From positions 1 to 34,909 of the forward strand of contig JAUCBJ010000474.1 in assembly GCA_032718475.1 (NCBI GenBank): a stretch of 34,909 nucleotides of DNA, given 5' to 3'. The translations under genes were made by a program, and so were the position numbers. This DNA is from Nemertoderma westbladi (lineage: Eukaryota > Xenacoelomorpha > Nemertodermatida > Nemertodermatidae). This document shows positions 1 to 13,627 of this stretch, one piece after another (within the stretch, counting starts at the first letter, position 1; every line of letters starts with the position of its first letter). A model generated the notes under the pieces. The model was not told where the DNA came from. It made no database searches and saw only the letters and a list, made by a program, of their open reading frames with translations.

Positions 1-720
1 GGGAGAGGCTTTAGTTGACCTGTACTCAAAATTGGTGGTGGCTTTTCCCCTTTCAGCATCCGGTTGCAAACATCCAAAAATGGTCTGTTTAGCACTCCGG
101 TTTTCCATACCTCCGCTGGGATTTAATCTAATCCACTCGCTTTATTATTGGACATGCTTTTAATGCTTCTTTGGAGTTCAGTGGCTGTGAAGTCCCCTGT
201 TTCTATCGGTAGCGTCTTGTCATATATTTTCCTTGTAGGGCTGACTCGATGTTTGGTGGCTGCCCAAGCAAGTTACTGAAGTGATATTTCCATTTCCCAA
301 CACTCTTCAGGACTATCAGCTTTTAGCTTTTAGGTATTAGCTTTTAACTATTCGCTTTTCAGCTATCAGCCCCTTAGCACAACTTTTCCGACCTGGTACC
401 TAATTTACAGTTTGCCAGGTAAGAGATTGTTGATTTTTGATGTAGGTTGGTGAGCAGTTGTGATTTCTTCAATTTTATCCTGTATGTACTTTTCCTGGCT
501 TATGTTGTAGGTCAATTTAAGATATTCCTTAACTTTCTCAACCTTGTTGATGTTTTCGCTTTGCAGTTGTTCGGATTTCACTTTATGGGCTATCTGGTGA
601 TCATCTCTCTTACAAGTAACCTCAGAGTCTTACCATGGCACATACTGTTTTCTTTTGGATTTCTCGGGAATATGCCTCTTGGCTGATTCCTTGTGAGCTT
701 TTATTATATTTGTAATTATA
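1..720 (-). pseudogene. RTE-like LINE fragment, reverse transcriptase region, degenerate
   Basis: This stretch is homologous to 33752-34260 in the same orientation, which encodes the fingers/palm part of a non-LTR reverse transcriptase. Blocks such as the one around 60-180 align directly to the later copy. Differences include a 14-base insertion near 232-245 and a small expansion of CTTTTAGC/CTATCAGC-like words at 310-375, and no long minus-strand frame remains. It continues past the point (about 590) where the later copies join minisatellite, so it preserves more of the element's upstream part. The position of the later Helitron insertion (484/485) is empty here. The element runs off the left edge of the window. 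RTE-like clade assignment is inferred from the related copies. Confidence 0.8.
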
Positions 721-743
721 TTTTATATTTTTGCTCGTTAATC

Positions 744-2260
744 CAAAGAATTCCTGTTCACCACCATGAATGATCTTCCACAATGAACCTTTCCACTCTG
801 TTTCCTAAAGGAATGCCGGTTCCCCACCATGGGTGATCTTCCACAGTAAACCCTTCCACTCTGTTTCGTAAAGGAATGCCTGTTCCCCACCATGGGTGAT
901 CTTCCACAGTAAACCCTTCCACTCTGTTTTCTAAAGGAATGCCTGTTCCCCACCATGGGTGATCTTCCACAGTAAACCCTTCCACTCTGTTTCCTAAGAG
1001 AATGCCTGTTCCCTACGATGGGTGATCTTCCACAGTAAACCCTTCCACTCTGTTTCTTAAAGGAATGCCTGTTCCCCACCATGGGTGATCTTCCACAGTA
1101 AACCCATCCACTCTGTTTCCCAAAGCAATGCCTGTTCCCCACCATGGGTGATTTTCCACAGTAAACCCTTCCACTCTGTTTCCCATCGGAATGCCTGTTC
1201 ACCACCATGGGTGATTTTCCACAGTAAACCCTTCCACTCTGTTTCCCAAAGCAATGCCTGTTCCCCACCATGGGTGATCTTCCACAGTAAACCCTTCCAC
1301 TCTGTTTCCTAAAGGAATGCCACTTCACCACCATGGATGATCTTCCACAGTAAACCCTTCTACTCTGTTTCCTAAAGGAATGTCTGTTCACCACCATGAA
1401 TGATCTTGCACAATAAACCTTTCCACTCTGTTTCCTAAAGGAATGCCTGTTCACCACCATGGGTGATCTTCCACAGTATACCCTTCCACTCTGTTTTCTA
1501 AAGGAATGCCTGTTCACCACCATGGGTGATCTTCCACAGTAAACACTTCCTTCCACTCTGTTTCCCAAAGGAATGAAATGCCTGTTCACCACCATGGGTG
1601 ATCTTCCACAGTAAACCATTCCACTCTGTTTCCCAAAGGAATGCCTGTTCACCACCATGGGTAATCTTCCACAGTAAACCATTCCACTCTGTTTCCCAAA
1701 TGAATGCCTGTTCATCACCATGGGTGATCTTCCACAGTAAACCCCTCCACTCTGTTTCCCATCGGAATGCCTGTTCACCACCATGGGTGATCTTCCACAG
1801 TAAACACTTCCTTCCACTCTGTTTCCCAAAGGAATGGAATGCCTGTTCACCACCATGGGTGATCTTCCACAGTAAACCCTTCCACTCGGTTTCACAAAGG
1901 AATGCCTATTCACAATCATGGGTGATCTTCCACAGTAAACTCTTCCTTCCACTTTGTTTCCTAAAGGAATGCCTGTTCACCACCATGTGTGATCTTCCAC
2001 AGTAAACCATTCCACTATGTTTCCCAAAGGAATGCCTGTTCACTACCATGGGTGATCTTCCACAGTAAACCCTTCCACTCTGTTTCCCAAAGGAACGCCT
2101 GTTCACCACCATCGGTGATCTTCCACAGTAAACCCATCCACTCTGTTTCCTAAAGGAACGCTTGTTTACCACCATCGGTGATCTTCCACAGTAAACCATT
2201 CCACTCTGTTTTCTAAAGGAATGCCTGTTCACCACCATGGGTGATCTTCCACAGTAAACC
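744..2260. repeat. 63-bp minisatellite, about 24 units
   Basis: A tandem array with a unit of 63 bases containing words such as CACCACCATGGGTGATC and CCACTCTGTTTCC. Units vary by scattered substitutions, and a few have extra 4-5 base duplications (near 1547, 1575, 1806, 1833 and 1947). Because 63 is a multiple of three and the minus strand of the unit lacks stops, it gives a 404-codon open frame of a 21-residue repeat. Nothing suggests this is translated. The array ends exactly where a tRNA-derived SINE begins. Confidence 0.95.
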
Positions 2261-2375
2261 TAGGCTGCAGCTATTAAATAAAGCATTGCACCCAAACAAT
2301 GATGACCCACCTAGGGATCGAACCAGTGCCTCCTGAGCCCAGGAATGTATCCACAAGACCAACCTGTTATTTTAG
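2261..2375 (-). mobile_element. tRNA-derived SINE (head region)
   Basis: On the minus strand there is a near-perfect polymerase III B box, GGTTCGATCCC (2314-2324), and upstream an A-box-like TGGTCTTGTGG (2351-2361), with tRNA-like spacing. This is the standard head of a tRNA-derived SINE. Downstream on the minus strand comes a short non-tRNA body that runs straight into the 63-bp minisatellite. An intact tRNA gene is not supported because the arms do not fold as a full cloverleaf by eye. The family is not identified. Confidence 0.65.
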
Positions 2376-2557
2376 TATTTACTCGATACTGGTATACAAT
2401 TTATTATTTTTTCAAATATTTTGACTTTATGAATCTTATAATTTGGATTTGATAAATATGTTCTATAAATATTAATTTAAATCACAATCGTTATGGATGT
2501 AATAATTCAACTACTTTTCTACTTGTAATATTAATAATAATAAATTTATCATTTTAG

Positions 2558-2743
2558 TTAACAATTGCCCTGAGGGTAAATACGCTACCAATGAAATATC
2601 GACTGGTTGCACGGATTGTGCAGCTGGAAGTTACAATGCCGGGAAATCTTACTGTTTGGGTTGTCCTTACAATACCTACAGTGAATCAGAAGGGGCAACA
2701 TCATGTACAGCATGTGATGATAATAAATACACAATAAATAAAG
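2558..2743 (+). CDS. Exon: ephrin-receptor-like Cys-rich module (first in window)
   Basis: The acceptor is TTTTAG at 2552-2557 and the donor is AAG|GTTGGA at 2744, both phase 1, giving 62 codons. The product has paired motifs such as CPEGKYA, CTDCAAGSY and CLGCPYNTYS, typical of a GCC2_GCC3/ephrin-receptor-like module. The donor is weaker than the GTTAGT used by most other introns here. The intron that follows carries the TATTG array starting 17 bases downstream. An earlier exon must exist outside the window. Confidence 0.85.
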
Positions 2744-5700
2744 GTTGGAAATTATTTTTGTATTGTATTGTATTGTATTGTATTGTATTGTATTGTATTG
2801 TATTGTATTGTATTGTATTGTATTGTATTGTATTGTATTGTATTGTATTGTATTGTATTGTATTGTATTGTTTTGTATTGTATTGTATTGTATTGTATTG
2901 TATTGTATTGTATTGTATTGTATTGTATTGTATTGTATTGTATTGTATTGTATTGTATTGTATTGTATTGTATTGTATTGTATTGTATTGTATTGTATTG
3001 TATTGTATTGTATTGTATTGTATTGTATTGTATTGTATTGTATTGTATTGTATTGTATTGTATTGTATTGTATTGTATTGTATTGTATTGTATTGTATTG
3101 TATTGTATTGTATTGTATTGTATTGTATTGTATTGTATTGTATTGTATTGTATTGTATTGTATTGTATTGTATTGTATTGTATTGTATTGTATTGTATTG
3201 TATTGTATTGTATTGTATTGTATTGTATTGTATTGTATTGTATTGTATTGTATTGTATTGTATTGTATTGTATTGTATTGTATTGTATTGTATTGTATTG
3301 TATTGTATTGTATTGTATTGTATTGTATTGTATTGTATTGTATTGTATTGTATTGTATTGTATTGTATTGTATTGTATTGTATTGTATTGTATTGTATTG
3401 TATTGTATTGTATTGTATTGTATTGTATTGTATTGTATTGTATTGTATTGTATTGTATTGTATTGTATTGTATTGTATTGTATTGTATTGTATTGTATTG
3501 TATTGTATTGTATTGTATTGTATTGTATTGTATTGTATTGTATTGTATTGTATTGTATTGTATTGTATTGTATTGTATTGTATTGTATTGTATTGTATTG
3601 TATTGTATTGTATTGTATTGTATTGTATTGTATTGTATTGTATTGTATTGTATTGTATTGTATTGTATTGTATTGTATTGTATTGTATTGTATTGTATTG
3701 TATTGTATTGTATTGTATTGTATTGTATTGTATTGTATTGTATTGTATTGTATTGTATTGTATTGTATTGTATTGTATTGTATTGTATTGTATTGTATTG
3801 TATTGTATTGTATTGTATTGTATTGTATTGTATTGTATTGTATTGTATTGTATTGTATTGTATTGTATTGTATTGTATTGTATTGTATTGTATTGTATTG
3901 TATTTGTATTGTAAAGTACTTTAGAATAACAAAAGTGATGGCATTAATTTAGGTGAATTTCATTTATGGCTACTGCAGTTAAACGTGTAATTTTGTTATA
4001 TTATTATTACTAATGAGTATCCTACTCTACCGTGCTAAAGAAAGTATGATATATTTGTTATTTATTACTATAATATTTTGTAATATAAATTAATTTTTGC
4101 AGAAACCTCTGTCTCGAATGATTGCCGGTCGCAATGTAATTCAGGCGAATACTTCGACGTTCGGCAGGGCAGCTGTTTGGACTGCCCATCCGGCACTACT
4201 TACACTAACACTGTCACCAACAGATTGCCTGGGAAAGACGAGGCCTGTATAGGTTAGTACTTCCCGTTATGTCAGGTGATTGGTAAGTACGTGGTCCAAA
4301 TTTTTCTATAATCTGACTTCCTGAGTGAAATTTAAACTAATGATTTAACAATTTATGCCTCTTTCAAAATATTTTCAAAATTTTTTTAAATATTTAAACT
4401 AGAGCAGATTTGTATCAAGATTCCAAATTTGAAAACCGTCAAACAATTTGGCCTCCCAGACATTGGCTGGCGACGATAAAATTGTTAAATTAAACTAACC
4501 CAAAGTAATGGACATTTAAAAAAAATAATGGCCAGTTCCACTTGGTGGGAATTTTTTAAATGGATGGGTCTGACTTGGTGAAAACTTCGATTTGAGTTCT
4601 CCAAATCCTACTCCCTCTTGGTGGGTCTTTTTTAAGAAGAATTAGTTGACTTGGTGATAATTCATATGAGTTTATGAGCCAACGTCTGGACTTGGTAGAG
4701 ATTATATTTTTTCTGCTATTCTCCACAAATGTACAGTATTTCTGCGCATTGACAATGTTGCCAAAAACTGGAAGTGAACAGTATTTTTTTTGAATAAGAT
4801 TAATTATTTTAAAAGAACTGCGGCGAATTAAGTTTAAAATAGACAATTTTCCCACGCTTTACTACCATGTTGATTAGCCTATACTGATCGTCTGAAACCG
4901 ATTCAACTGTTAATTGTGAAGCTCATCAACAGCCCAATACAATGGGCCTGTTGACGTTGACAGAAAAGTCAATGCTTCCTTCCTGACAGCTGATAAACAA
5001 AAGTTAGCCGAAACTCATACGTGAGTTTGAACCAAGTCACTGATTTTTATAATTGATAGTAACAATGTGTTGGCAAGCTGTATTTTTTTCGAGGTGTTTG
5101 TTATTATACATTTATTATATAGGAAGGGATCTAGGGGTCTTAACCTCGAATGATAAGTTTTATTTTACCGAAAATAACTTATCTTTTATCGGCGCAATTG
5201 TAGGACTAATCCCATCACATGCGTACTTTCCAACCGAGTAGTGTACAAATTTAAGAATCGCGGAATCGCGTTTGGGTTTTCACCAAGTGGAGATGCGTTT
5301 TAGAAAAATCCTCACCAGTTTAAGGGTTAATTGTAATTATTTTGATTAAAATCAGCTAAATACATGAAATATAAAGATTTTTTCAAAATTCTACAAGATA
5401 AATGTTAAAGTACTGCCGAAACCCTTTCGAATGAGCCTAAAATCAGGAGATTTGGTCGAAAAATAATTGCCTTTAAAGTTTGAACCTTCCCGGGCAAAAA
5501 CTGTGATGTAAGAATGTTTGACAATATATATCTAGCAACAAGAAAGCACAAAACCATTAGTAAGATATTTGCAATGTGGTTTTCCTGGAATTCCTGTTAG
5601 ACACTGGCCTTGAAGATGAGAATAATCATGCGAAATATATGATGATAAACGGTTGTGGTGGCTCAATTTTGTAGATCAGTCGGCATAGTGTAGCAATCTC

Positions 5701-8700
5701 AATAAGTAGACCGATTCCTAATTTCTCGTTAATCAAATATCATTAAACGATTGAATTATTTTTTGCAGGCAACTGTAACCGAGCTGGTTTCTTCTTTAGT
5801 ACCGGTAGTGGTACCTGTTTGCCATGTCCTTTGAATACATTCCAACCTAGCACGGGCCTAGCTACTGCCTGTATGCCTTGCGCGACGTCATCCTATACCG
5901 CAACAATTGCCTCGACCCAGGAAAGCGATTGCAAAAGCTGTCTACCGGGTTAGTTAAACTTAACGAGAATCGGAAATACTTTCATCTGAAAAAATTATTT
6001 ATCAGTTATCTGTCACTGTTAGTCAGTAAAAAACAGAGAGTGAAAGGAATACTTAGAGCTCACACTGTTATCTAAGGTCACTCAGTTAATTACTCTCTCA
6101 GTTTCCATAGCAACTACCGGTCGAAGGTAAACAAAAAACAAAGTGGGCTTGAGTTGAGAAGGATTTTTTGGAGGAAGTGGTGATTTTTTATTTTTTAAAT
6201 GAAATTTCAGAATTCAGTACAAAACTGAGTTTTACATTCGTTTGTCTCGTTGGAAAACCTGCCAATTTGTGCTCAAAACTCAATAGAATTTGACAGAATG
6301 TTAATTTACAAATCTAATTTCTGATACCGATTATTTCTATAGGACATTACTTGACGATATCCGGTTGTTTATCTTGTCCGCTGGGTAGTTACAGAGCTGA
6401 AGAAGATGACGTCCAGTACTGCGTTGGTTGTCCGTCAATGACATCCACATCATCTACGGGGTCCATTAAGTTCGGTGATTGCTCCGTAGGTTAGTAAACT
6501 GCTAGTGTTATTTGTTACTGTTAGGCACTGTTCACTCACACTCATTAGTGTTATTTGTTACTGTTAGGCACTGTTCACTCACACTCATTAGTGTTATTTG
6601 TTACTGTTAGGCACTGTTCACTCACACTCGTTAGTGTTATTTGTTACTGTTAGGCACTGTTCACTCACACTCGTTAGTGTTATTTGTTACTGTTAGGCAC
6701 TGTTCACTCACACTCGGTAGTGTTATTTGTTACTGTTAGGCACTGTTCACTCACACTCGTTAGTGTTATTTGTTACTGTTAGGCACTGTTCACTCACACT
6801 CATTAGTGTTATTTGTTACTGTTAGGCACTGTTCACTCACACTCGTTAGTGTTATTTGTTACTGTTAGGCACTGTTCACTCACACTCGTTAGTGTTATTT
6901 GTTACTGTTAGGCACTGTTCACTCACACTCGTTAGTGTTATTTGTTACTGTTAGGCACTGTTCACTCACACTCGTTAGTGTTATTTGTTACTGTTAGGCA
7001 CTGTTCACTCACACTCGTTACTGTTATTTGTTACTGTTAGGCACTGTTCACTCACACTCATTAGTGTTATTTGTTACTGTTAGGCACTGTTCACTCACAC
7101 TCATTAGTGTTATTTGTTACTGTTAGGCACTGTTCACTCACACTCATTAGTGTTATTTGTTACTGTTAGGCACTGTTCACTCACACTCGTTAGTGTTATT
7201 TGTTACTGTTAGGCACTGTTCACTCACACTCGTTAGTGTTATTTGTTACTGTTAGGCACTGTTCACTCACACTCGTTAGTGTTATTTGTTACTGTTAGGC
7301 ACTGTTCACTCACACTCGTTAGTGTTATTTGTTACTGTTAGGCACTGTTCACTCACACTCGTTACTGTTATTTGTTACTGTTAGGCACTGTTCACTCACA
7401 CTCATTAGTGTTATTTGTTACTGTTAGGCACTGTTCACTCACACTCATTAGTGTTATTTGTTACTGTTAGGCACTGTTCACTCACACTCGTTAGTGTTAT
7501 TTGTTACTGTTAGGCACTGTTCACTCACACTCGTTAGTGTTATTTGTTACTGTTAGGCACTGTTCACTCACACTCGTTAGTGTTATTTGTTACTGTTAGG
7601 CACTGTTCACTCACACTCGTTACTGTTATTTGTTACTGTTAGGCACTGTTCACTCACACTCGTTAGTGTTATTTGTTACTGTTAGGCACTGTTCACTCAC
7701 ACTCGTTAGTGTTATTTGTTACTGCTAGGCACTGTTCACTTACACTCATTAGTGTTATTTGTTACTGCTAGGCACTGTTCACTCACACTCGCTAGTGTTA
7801 TTTGTTACTGCTAGGCACTGTTCACTCACACTCGTTAGTGTTATTTGTTACTGTTAGGCACTGTTCACTCACACTCGTTAGTGTTATTTGTTACTGTTAG
7901 GCACTGTTCACTCACACTCGTTAGTGTTATTTGTTACTGCTAGGCACTGTTCACTCACACTCATTAGTGTTATTTGTTACTGTTAGGCACTGTTCACTCA
8001 CACTCGCTAGTGTTATTTGTTACTGTTAGGCACTGTTCACTCACACTCGTTAGTGTTATTTGTTACTGTTAGGCACTGTTCACTCACACTCGCTAGTGTT
8101 ATTTGTTACTGTTAGGCACTGTTCACTCACACTCCCTAGTGTTATTTGTTACTGTTAGGCACTGTTCACTCACACTCGTTAGTGTTATTTGTTACTGTTA
8201 GGCACTGTTCACTCACACTCGCTAGTGTTATTTGTTACTGTTAGGCACTGTTCACTCACACTCCCTAGTGTTATTTGTTACTGTTAGGCACTGTTCACTC
8301 ACACTCCCTAGTGTTATTTGTTACTGTTAGGCACTGTTCACTCACACTCCCTAGTGTTATTTGTTACTGTTAGGCACTGTTCACTCACACTCGTTAGTGT
8401 TATTTGTTACTGTTAGGCACTGTTCACTCACACTCGCTAGTGTTATTTGTTACTGTTAGGCACTGTTCACTCACACTCCCTAGTGTTATTTGTTACTGTT
8501 AGGCACTGTTCACTCACACTCCCTAGTGTTATTTGTTACTGTTAGGCACTGTTCACTCACACTCGTTAGTGTTATTTGTTACTGTTAGGTACTGTTCACT
8601 CACACTCGTTAGTGGTATTTGTTACTGTTAGGCACTGTTCACTCACACTCGTTAGTGTTATTTGTTACTGTTAGGCACTGTTCACTCTCACTCGTTAGTG

Positions 8701-11700
8701 TTATTTGTTACTGTTAGGCACTGTTCACTCACACTCGTTAGTGTTATTTGTTACTGTTAGGCACTGTTCACTCACACTCGTTAGTGTTATTTGTTACTGT
8801 TAGGCACTGTCCACTCACACTCGCTTCGCTATAGTGTTATTTGTTACTGTTAGGCACGCAGTTATTGTTGTAAATCCGTGGTTCCATGATAAAATGGCAG
8901 TTATTATTGTCAATCTGTGGTTATATGATAAACTGTCGGTTATAATTGTAAATCTGTGGTTCTATGATAAACTGGCAGTTATTATTGTAAATCTGTGGTT
9001 CTATGATATAGTGGCAGTTATAATTGTAAATCTGTGGTTCTATGATAAACTGGCGGTTATAATTGTAAATATGTGGTCATATGATAAACTGGCGGTTATT
9101 ATTGTAAATCTGCGGTTCTGTGATAAACTGGCAGTTACAATTGTAAATCTGTGGTTCTGTGATAAACTGGCAGTCATTATTGTAAGTCTGTGGTTCTATG
9201 ATATAGTGGCAGTTATAATTGTAAATCTGTGGTTCTATGATAAACTGGCGGTTATAATTGTAAATCTGTGGTTCTGTGATAAACTGGCGGTTATAATTGT
9301 AAATCTGTGGTTCTATGATAAACTGGCAGTTACAATTGTAAATCTGTGGTTCTGTGATGAACTGGCGGTTATAATTGTAAATCTGTGGTTCTATGATAAA
9401 CTGTCGGTTATAATTGTAAATCTGTGGTTCTATGATAAACTGGCAGTTATAATTGTAAATCTGCGGTTCTATGATAAACTGGCGGTTATAATTGTAAATC
9501 TGTGGTTCTGTGATAAATTGATAAACTAGCAGTTATTATTGTAAATCTGTGTTTGTATGGTGAACGTTGTTCAATGTATAAGTTTACTTTCAGTTTGTAA
9601 GTCGTAAGTAAATTACATTTCAACCCGTTCTCTACGATTCTCTCATTGGCTAATTTTATCTCAAATATTGTTGGGTTATATTTTTGTAGACCGGTGCCAT
9701 CCGGGCCACTACTATGACGACGATATTACCGATTGCATGCCCTGTCCTATCGGTACATACCAACCAAACTACGGAGAATCCGAGTGTTTCTCTTGTCTCT
9801 CAGGAATGATAACTCTTGGTATCAGGTCTACCAAAGCATCCCAATGTTACCGTAAGTATCTCCAGTAGACACACCATATCATATTGTATTCAGGTACTAC
9901 AGACTCACCGACCCCTAAATAAGTCACATATGCGTAGAAACATGGACAGTTTAATCTTCATATTTTCATGTGGGTCACTTTTATTTCCACTTTCATACTT
10001 TTTTTACTTGCGTTTGAAAAATGCGTCTGAATTTTGTTCACAATTAATTAAGTATTTACTTTGTTGTGATATGGGTTAGAACATATTTTAGTGTATTGGT
10101 TATTTTTTTTATATTGTTTCGGAATTCCTCCCATTTAGATTCAAAACATACAAACGTCCATATCTAAGTCACATATTTCGTAAAGAAATTTAGAAATCCA
10201 GATTTGGAAATTAATTTTCTCAATCCTGTTAGTAATAATAATAATATGATAAATGAAATTAATATTCTCAATGTAATTCCATATATTTTTGTTTGTTCCA
10301 TTTTTTTTGGTAATATTTTTCCGCAGGTCCCAAATCGTGCGATGGCGGTGGGGAATCGATATGCAGCGAGTCGGCAAGTTGTATAGACACTTGGGTTACC
10401 CAGGACAACAAGGAAGTCACTCCCGATTGGTATTGCGACTGCAATACTGGTTACTCAGGCAACGGATATCAGTGTAAAAGTAGGTCGAAACGATTCTAGG
10501 TTACGGTTGTTACGGTTGATACTTAATCAAGCACACGATTTTGCACTGGCTGGTCCTCACGGCGAAAGCAATGTCCTGCAAAGCGGAGGCGATTTTGTTC
10601 TAGTGTCAAGCTTGGGGGAACCAATGAGACACCTCCAACAATGAACACAATGAACCCGGCGTAGCATTCTTGTGAATGTGCCATCCAGAGATTTGGTGTC
10701 CTCAGCAGTTAGAGCCCAGCATGGACTCCCATAGAGGAGTACTGAAGCTACTGCTGCTCTAAATAATCGAACCTTAAGTTTCCGATTAGTTCTCGGTGAC
10801 TATCAAATCCTGGAAAGCCTATTCAAGCCTTTCCCATACGTATTCGAAGGTCCTCATCTGACTTCCGGATCCATGATCCCAGGTAACAGAAGTCGTCCAC
10901 ATGCTCAAGCATACCATCCTTTGAGCTTATGCTCATCCGATCAGAGACTTGCTGAGAACTTTCAAAGTTTACTGTCAAAATTTTGGTCTTTCTGGAGTTA
11001 ATAAAAAGACCAACACTAGAAGCAGCCTGTTCTAATGAGCTGAGGAGCTCTAGTGATTCTGAGAGTACTCCTAAGTCATCAGCAAAGTCTATCTTAATAC
11101 GAACTTAACTTAATAACTATAGTTTAGTTTAATAACTATTACAACAATCCAGTTGAGGATATTGTTGGTATAAATTACATGAATTGCACTAGCACAGAAA
11201 TATTGACAATTAAATTTAACAATCTTTACATTCCTGGCACCGCCAAAATATTGGTAACAACATTGCAGTGACCGCTACATTATGTACGACAAAGATATTG
11301 GTTAAACACTTAACCCAACAACAGCTGTGGATCCCGCAGCTCAAACGCTCTCAACAAAAACAAAGCCAAATTGTTGGTTTTATCATCAGTGGAAAGGAAC
11401 TTTGTAAGTATAAAGCGATACTTAAGATTGTTGGATTTTGTGTGAACATAACTGGCAGATATTTGCGCCTTAACTCTACATATAAAGGACACTCTAGTAA
11501 AAAATGGTATTCACTTTCCACCATGTTCAAGTTGCAAACTTTACAGATTCGTTGAGCGCGTGAAGTGCGATACCAACGTCCTACTTCTATTTCGAGTTTA
11601 TGAGAAGTACAAAGAAATCTAGCTAAATTTAAGCGCACTGAGATAAGACTCAGCTTCGAATATTCGTTTCACATAGAAATCACCTTTTGGAGAGTTTTGA

Positions 11701-13593
11701 ATAGTAGACCACCAGCTCTGGATATACTGATCTGAATAACTTTTTTTGCCGACAGTAACAGTGTATTTACATTTGAGACCTCCTGCGAGTTCCAAGCCCA
11801 ATTTAACGCCAGCCTATTTACCAAACAACGAATTTTTGATGCCCAGTTAGTTGCACCTTTGGTGATTGTATCATCTAGAAGCATTAAATATGCTTGTTTA
11901 ACTAGCCGGGTATTGGGTAGATTAAGTATTCGTACCCAGAATTTTAGAATAGCAACCATACGGTCAAACACAATTGGATAAGTTGCCGTTTCGCCATGTA
12001 CAAAATCAGGTGTAGACATTTTCAGGGATAAACTTTGTTTGGTGAATCTAAGATATATTTTTTCTGTAACTTTTGAATCCTCAAACCCCCAAACCTCAGC
12101 CCCATATAAGTATTGGTTTAATGAGAGAAGAAAATAAATGATTTTTCAATCCAAAATCTACATGAGTGAAGTAGCTTAGATATCCCCGTATAGAAAAACA
12201 CGCTTTATTTGCCTTATCGGCTAATTGATTCTGGGTGATACTAAAGTAACCAGATGGGAGAACGTTATTCCTAGATATGTATACTCTGACACAATCTTCA
12301 TGGGAGCACCGCTAAAGTCCACTTTTCGTCTGCATACGTAAGGGTCCACCTTTCCTAAAAACTACAATATTTGATTTAGTTCTGTAAGCCCCCAGAAAGT
12401 GCAATAATACTCCAAGATGTCGAGTGACCCCTGGAGGCCTTGAACTGAACTGGATACCAACGCAATATCGTCAGCAAAAAGTAAAACTGAAAGTTCCATA
12501 CCCACACCTAGACCAGTAGAATTTCCCTTAGATAATTATAATTCCAAGTCGCTGATGAACAACGAAAATAATAAAGGAGACATGCACTCACCCTGTCTGA
12601 CCCCAATAAGGCAATCGAAGATCTCAGACACCTCACCGTTCCCTCAAACACGAGATTTCGCTTCATCATACATACTTTTAATGATATCATACAACTTGCC
12701 AGAGAATCCAAGGTTACCTAATTTAATCCATAGAGCACTGCGGTCAATTTTATCAAAAGCTTTTTGCAGGTCAATGAACCCGCAATAGATCTTGGTACCC
12801 TTAGAAGAGCCTATATAATGTTCAATGAGTGCACAAAAAGATGATCCGTGGTCCTGTAGCCGGCCCGAAACGCAGCTTGGGACTCAATCAAAATACCGTT
12901 AACGCTGACACCCATCATGTTAATCTAGCGTTTATTAAAGATGTGATTAATTTGCCTAGCACACTGAGAAGAGAAATACCTCGGTAATTATTTGAGTCAT
13001 TTTTGCTTCCCTTTTGTTTATAATTTGGGATAATTTGAGGGCCATTGCGTGGGAAACATACCAGAATACAGTACTGAGTTAAAAATTAATACTACCACCG
13101 GTGACAGGTTTTCCAACCCTTCGAGAAACATCTCGGGGTCAAGCATGTCCGGCCCAGAAGCCTTACCTCGCTTCATATTGCGCATACCTGCTAAAACCTC
13201 ATCCTCACCAAAAGGCTCAGAAAGGAAGTTTTCAAAAAAATTAAGATTTTGCAGATTAGAATTAAGAATTTTTGCAATATTAAGATCTTGAAAGTTTGAA
13301 GAATTACAATCAGATCCAATGTCGATAAAGTCAGAATTAGTTTCCGAATTTAATTGTCGAAAGTGCGATTCAAAATCGTCTATAGATATGTTATTGGACT
13401 GGGGTTTGCTTCCACCTGCTGATGCCTTTAAACGTTTCCAGAATTGCTTGGTTTCATTTACTTTGGCACGCATCAGCTTATTCGATTGGTTAGTTTAAAA
13501 TTGTATTTAAATTCTTAATGAAACATTCCAAAGAATGGGCCCATATGAAGTAGAAATATGCGCTATAAAACATTTCAGAAGGATAAATTTAAA

Positions 13594-13627
<34 letters not shown>

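Noticed and set aside
738-1952. 404-codon minus-strand open frame of 21-residue repeats
   Set aside because: It is the 63-bp minisatellite read in one frame; there is no start context, no non-repeat domain, and other frames of the array are also partly open.
2261-2375. Functional tRNA gene
   Set aside because: Only A- and B-box-like words are present; no full cloverleaf was found, and it continues into a repeat like a SINE.
2656-3952. Open frames of about 390-420 codons on the plus strand (YCIVL repeats)
   Set aside because: All three plus frames are open over a TATTG repeat without stops; the region lies in an intron.
4556-4855. 99-codon minus-strand open frame in the intron
   Set aside because: No recognisable domain, AT-rich composition and no splice or start support.
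6501-8857. CRISPR-like regular repeats
   Set aside because: Units are contiguous with no unique spacers, in a eukaryotic intron.
8834-9529. 231-codon open frame with a 13-residue hydrophobic repeat
   Set aside because: It is the 39-bp minisatellite between a good donor and acceptor of the host gene; the unit length is a multiple of three by chance.
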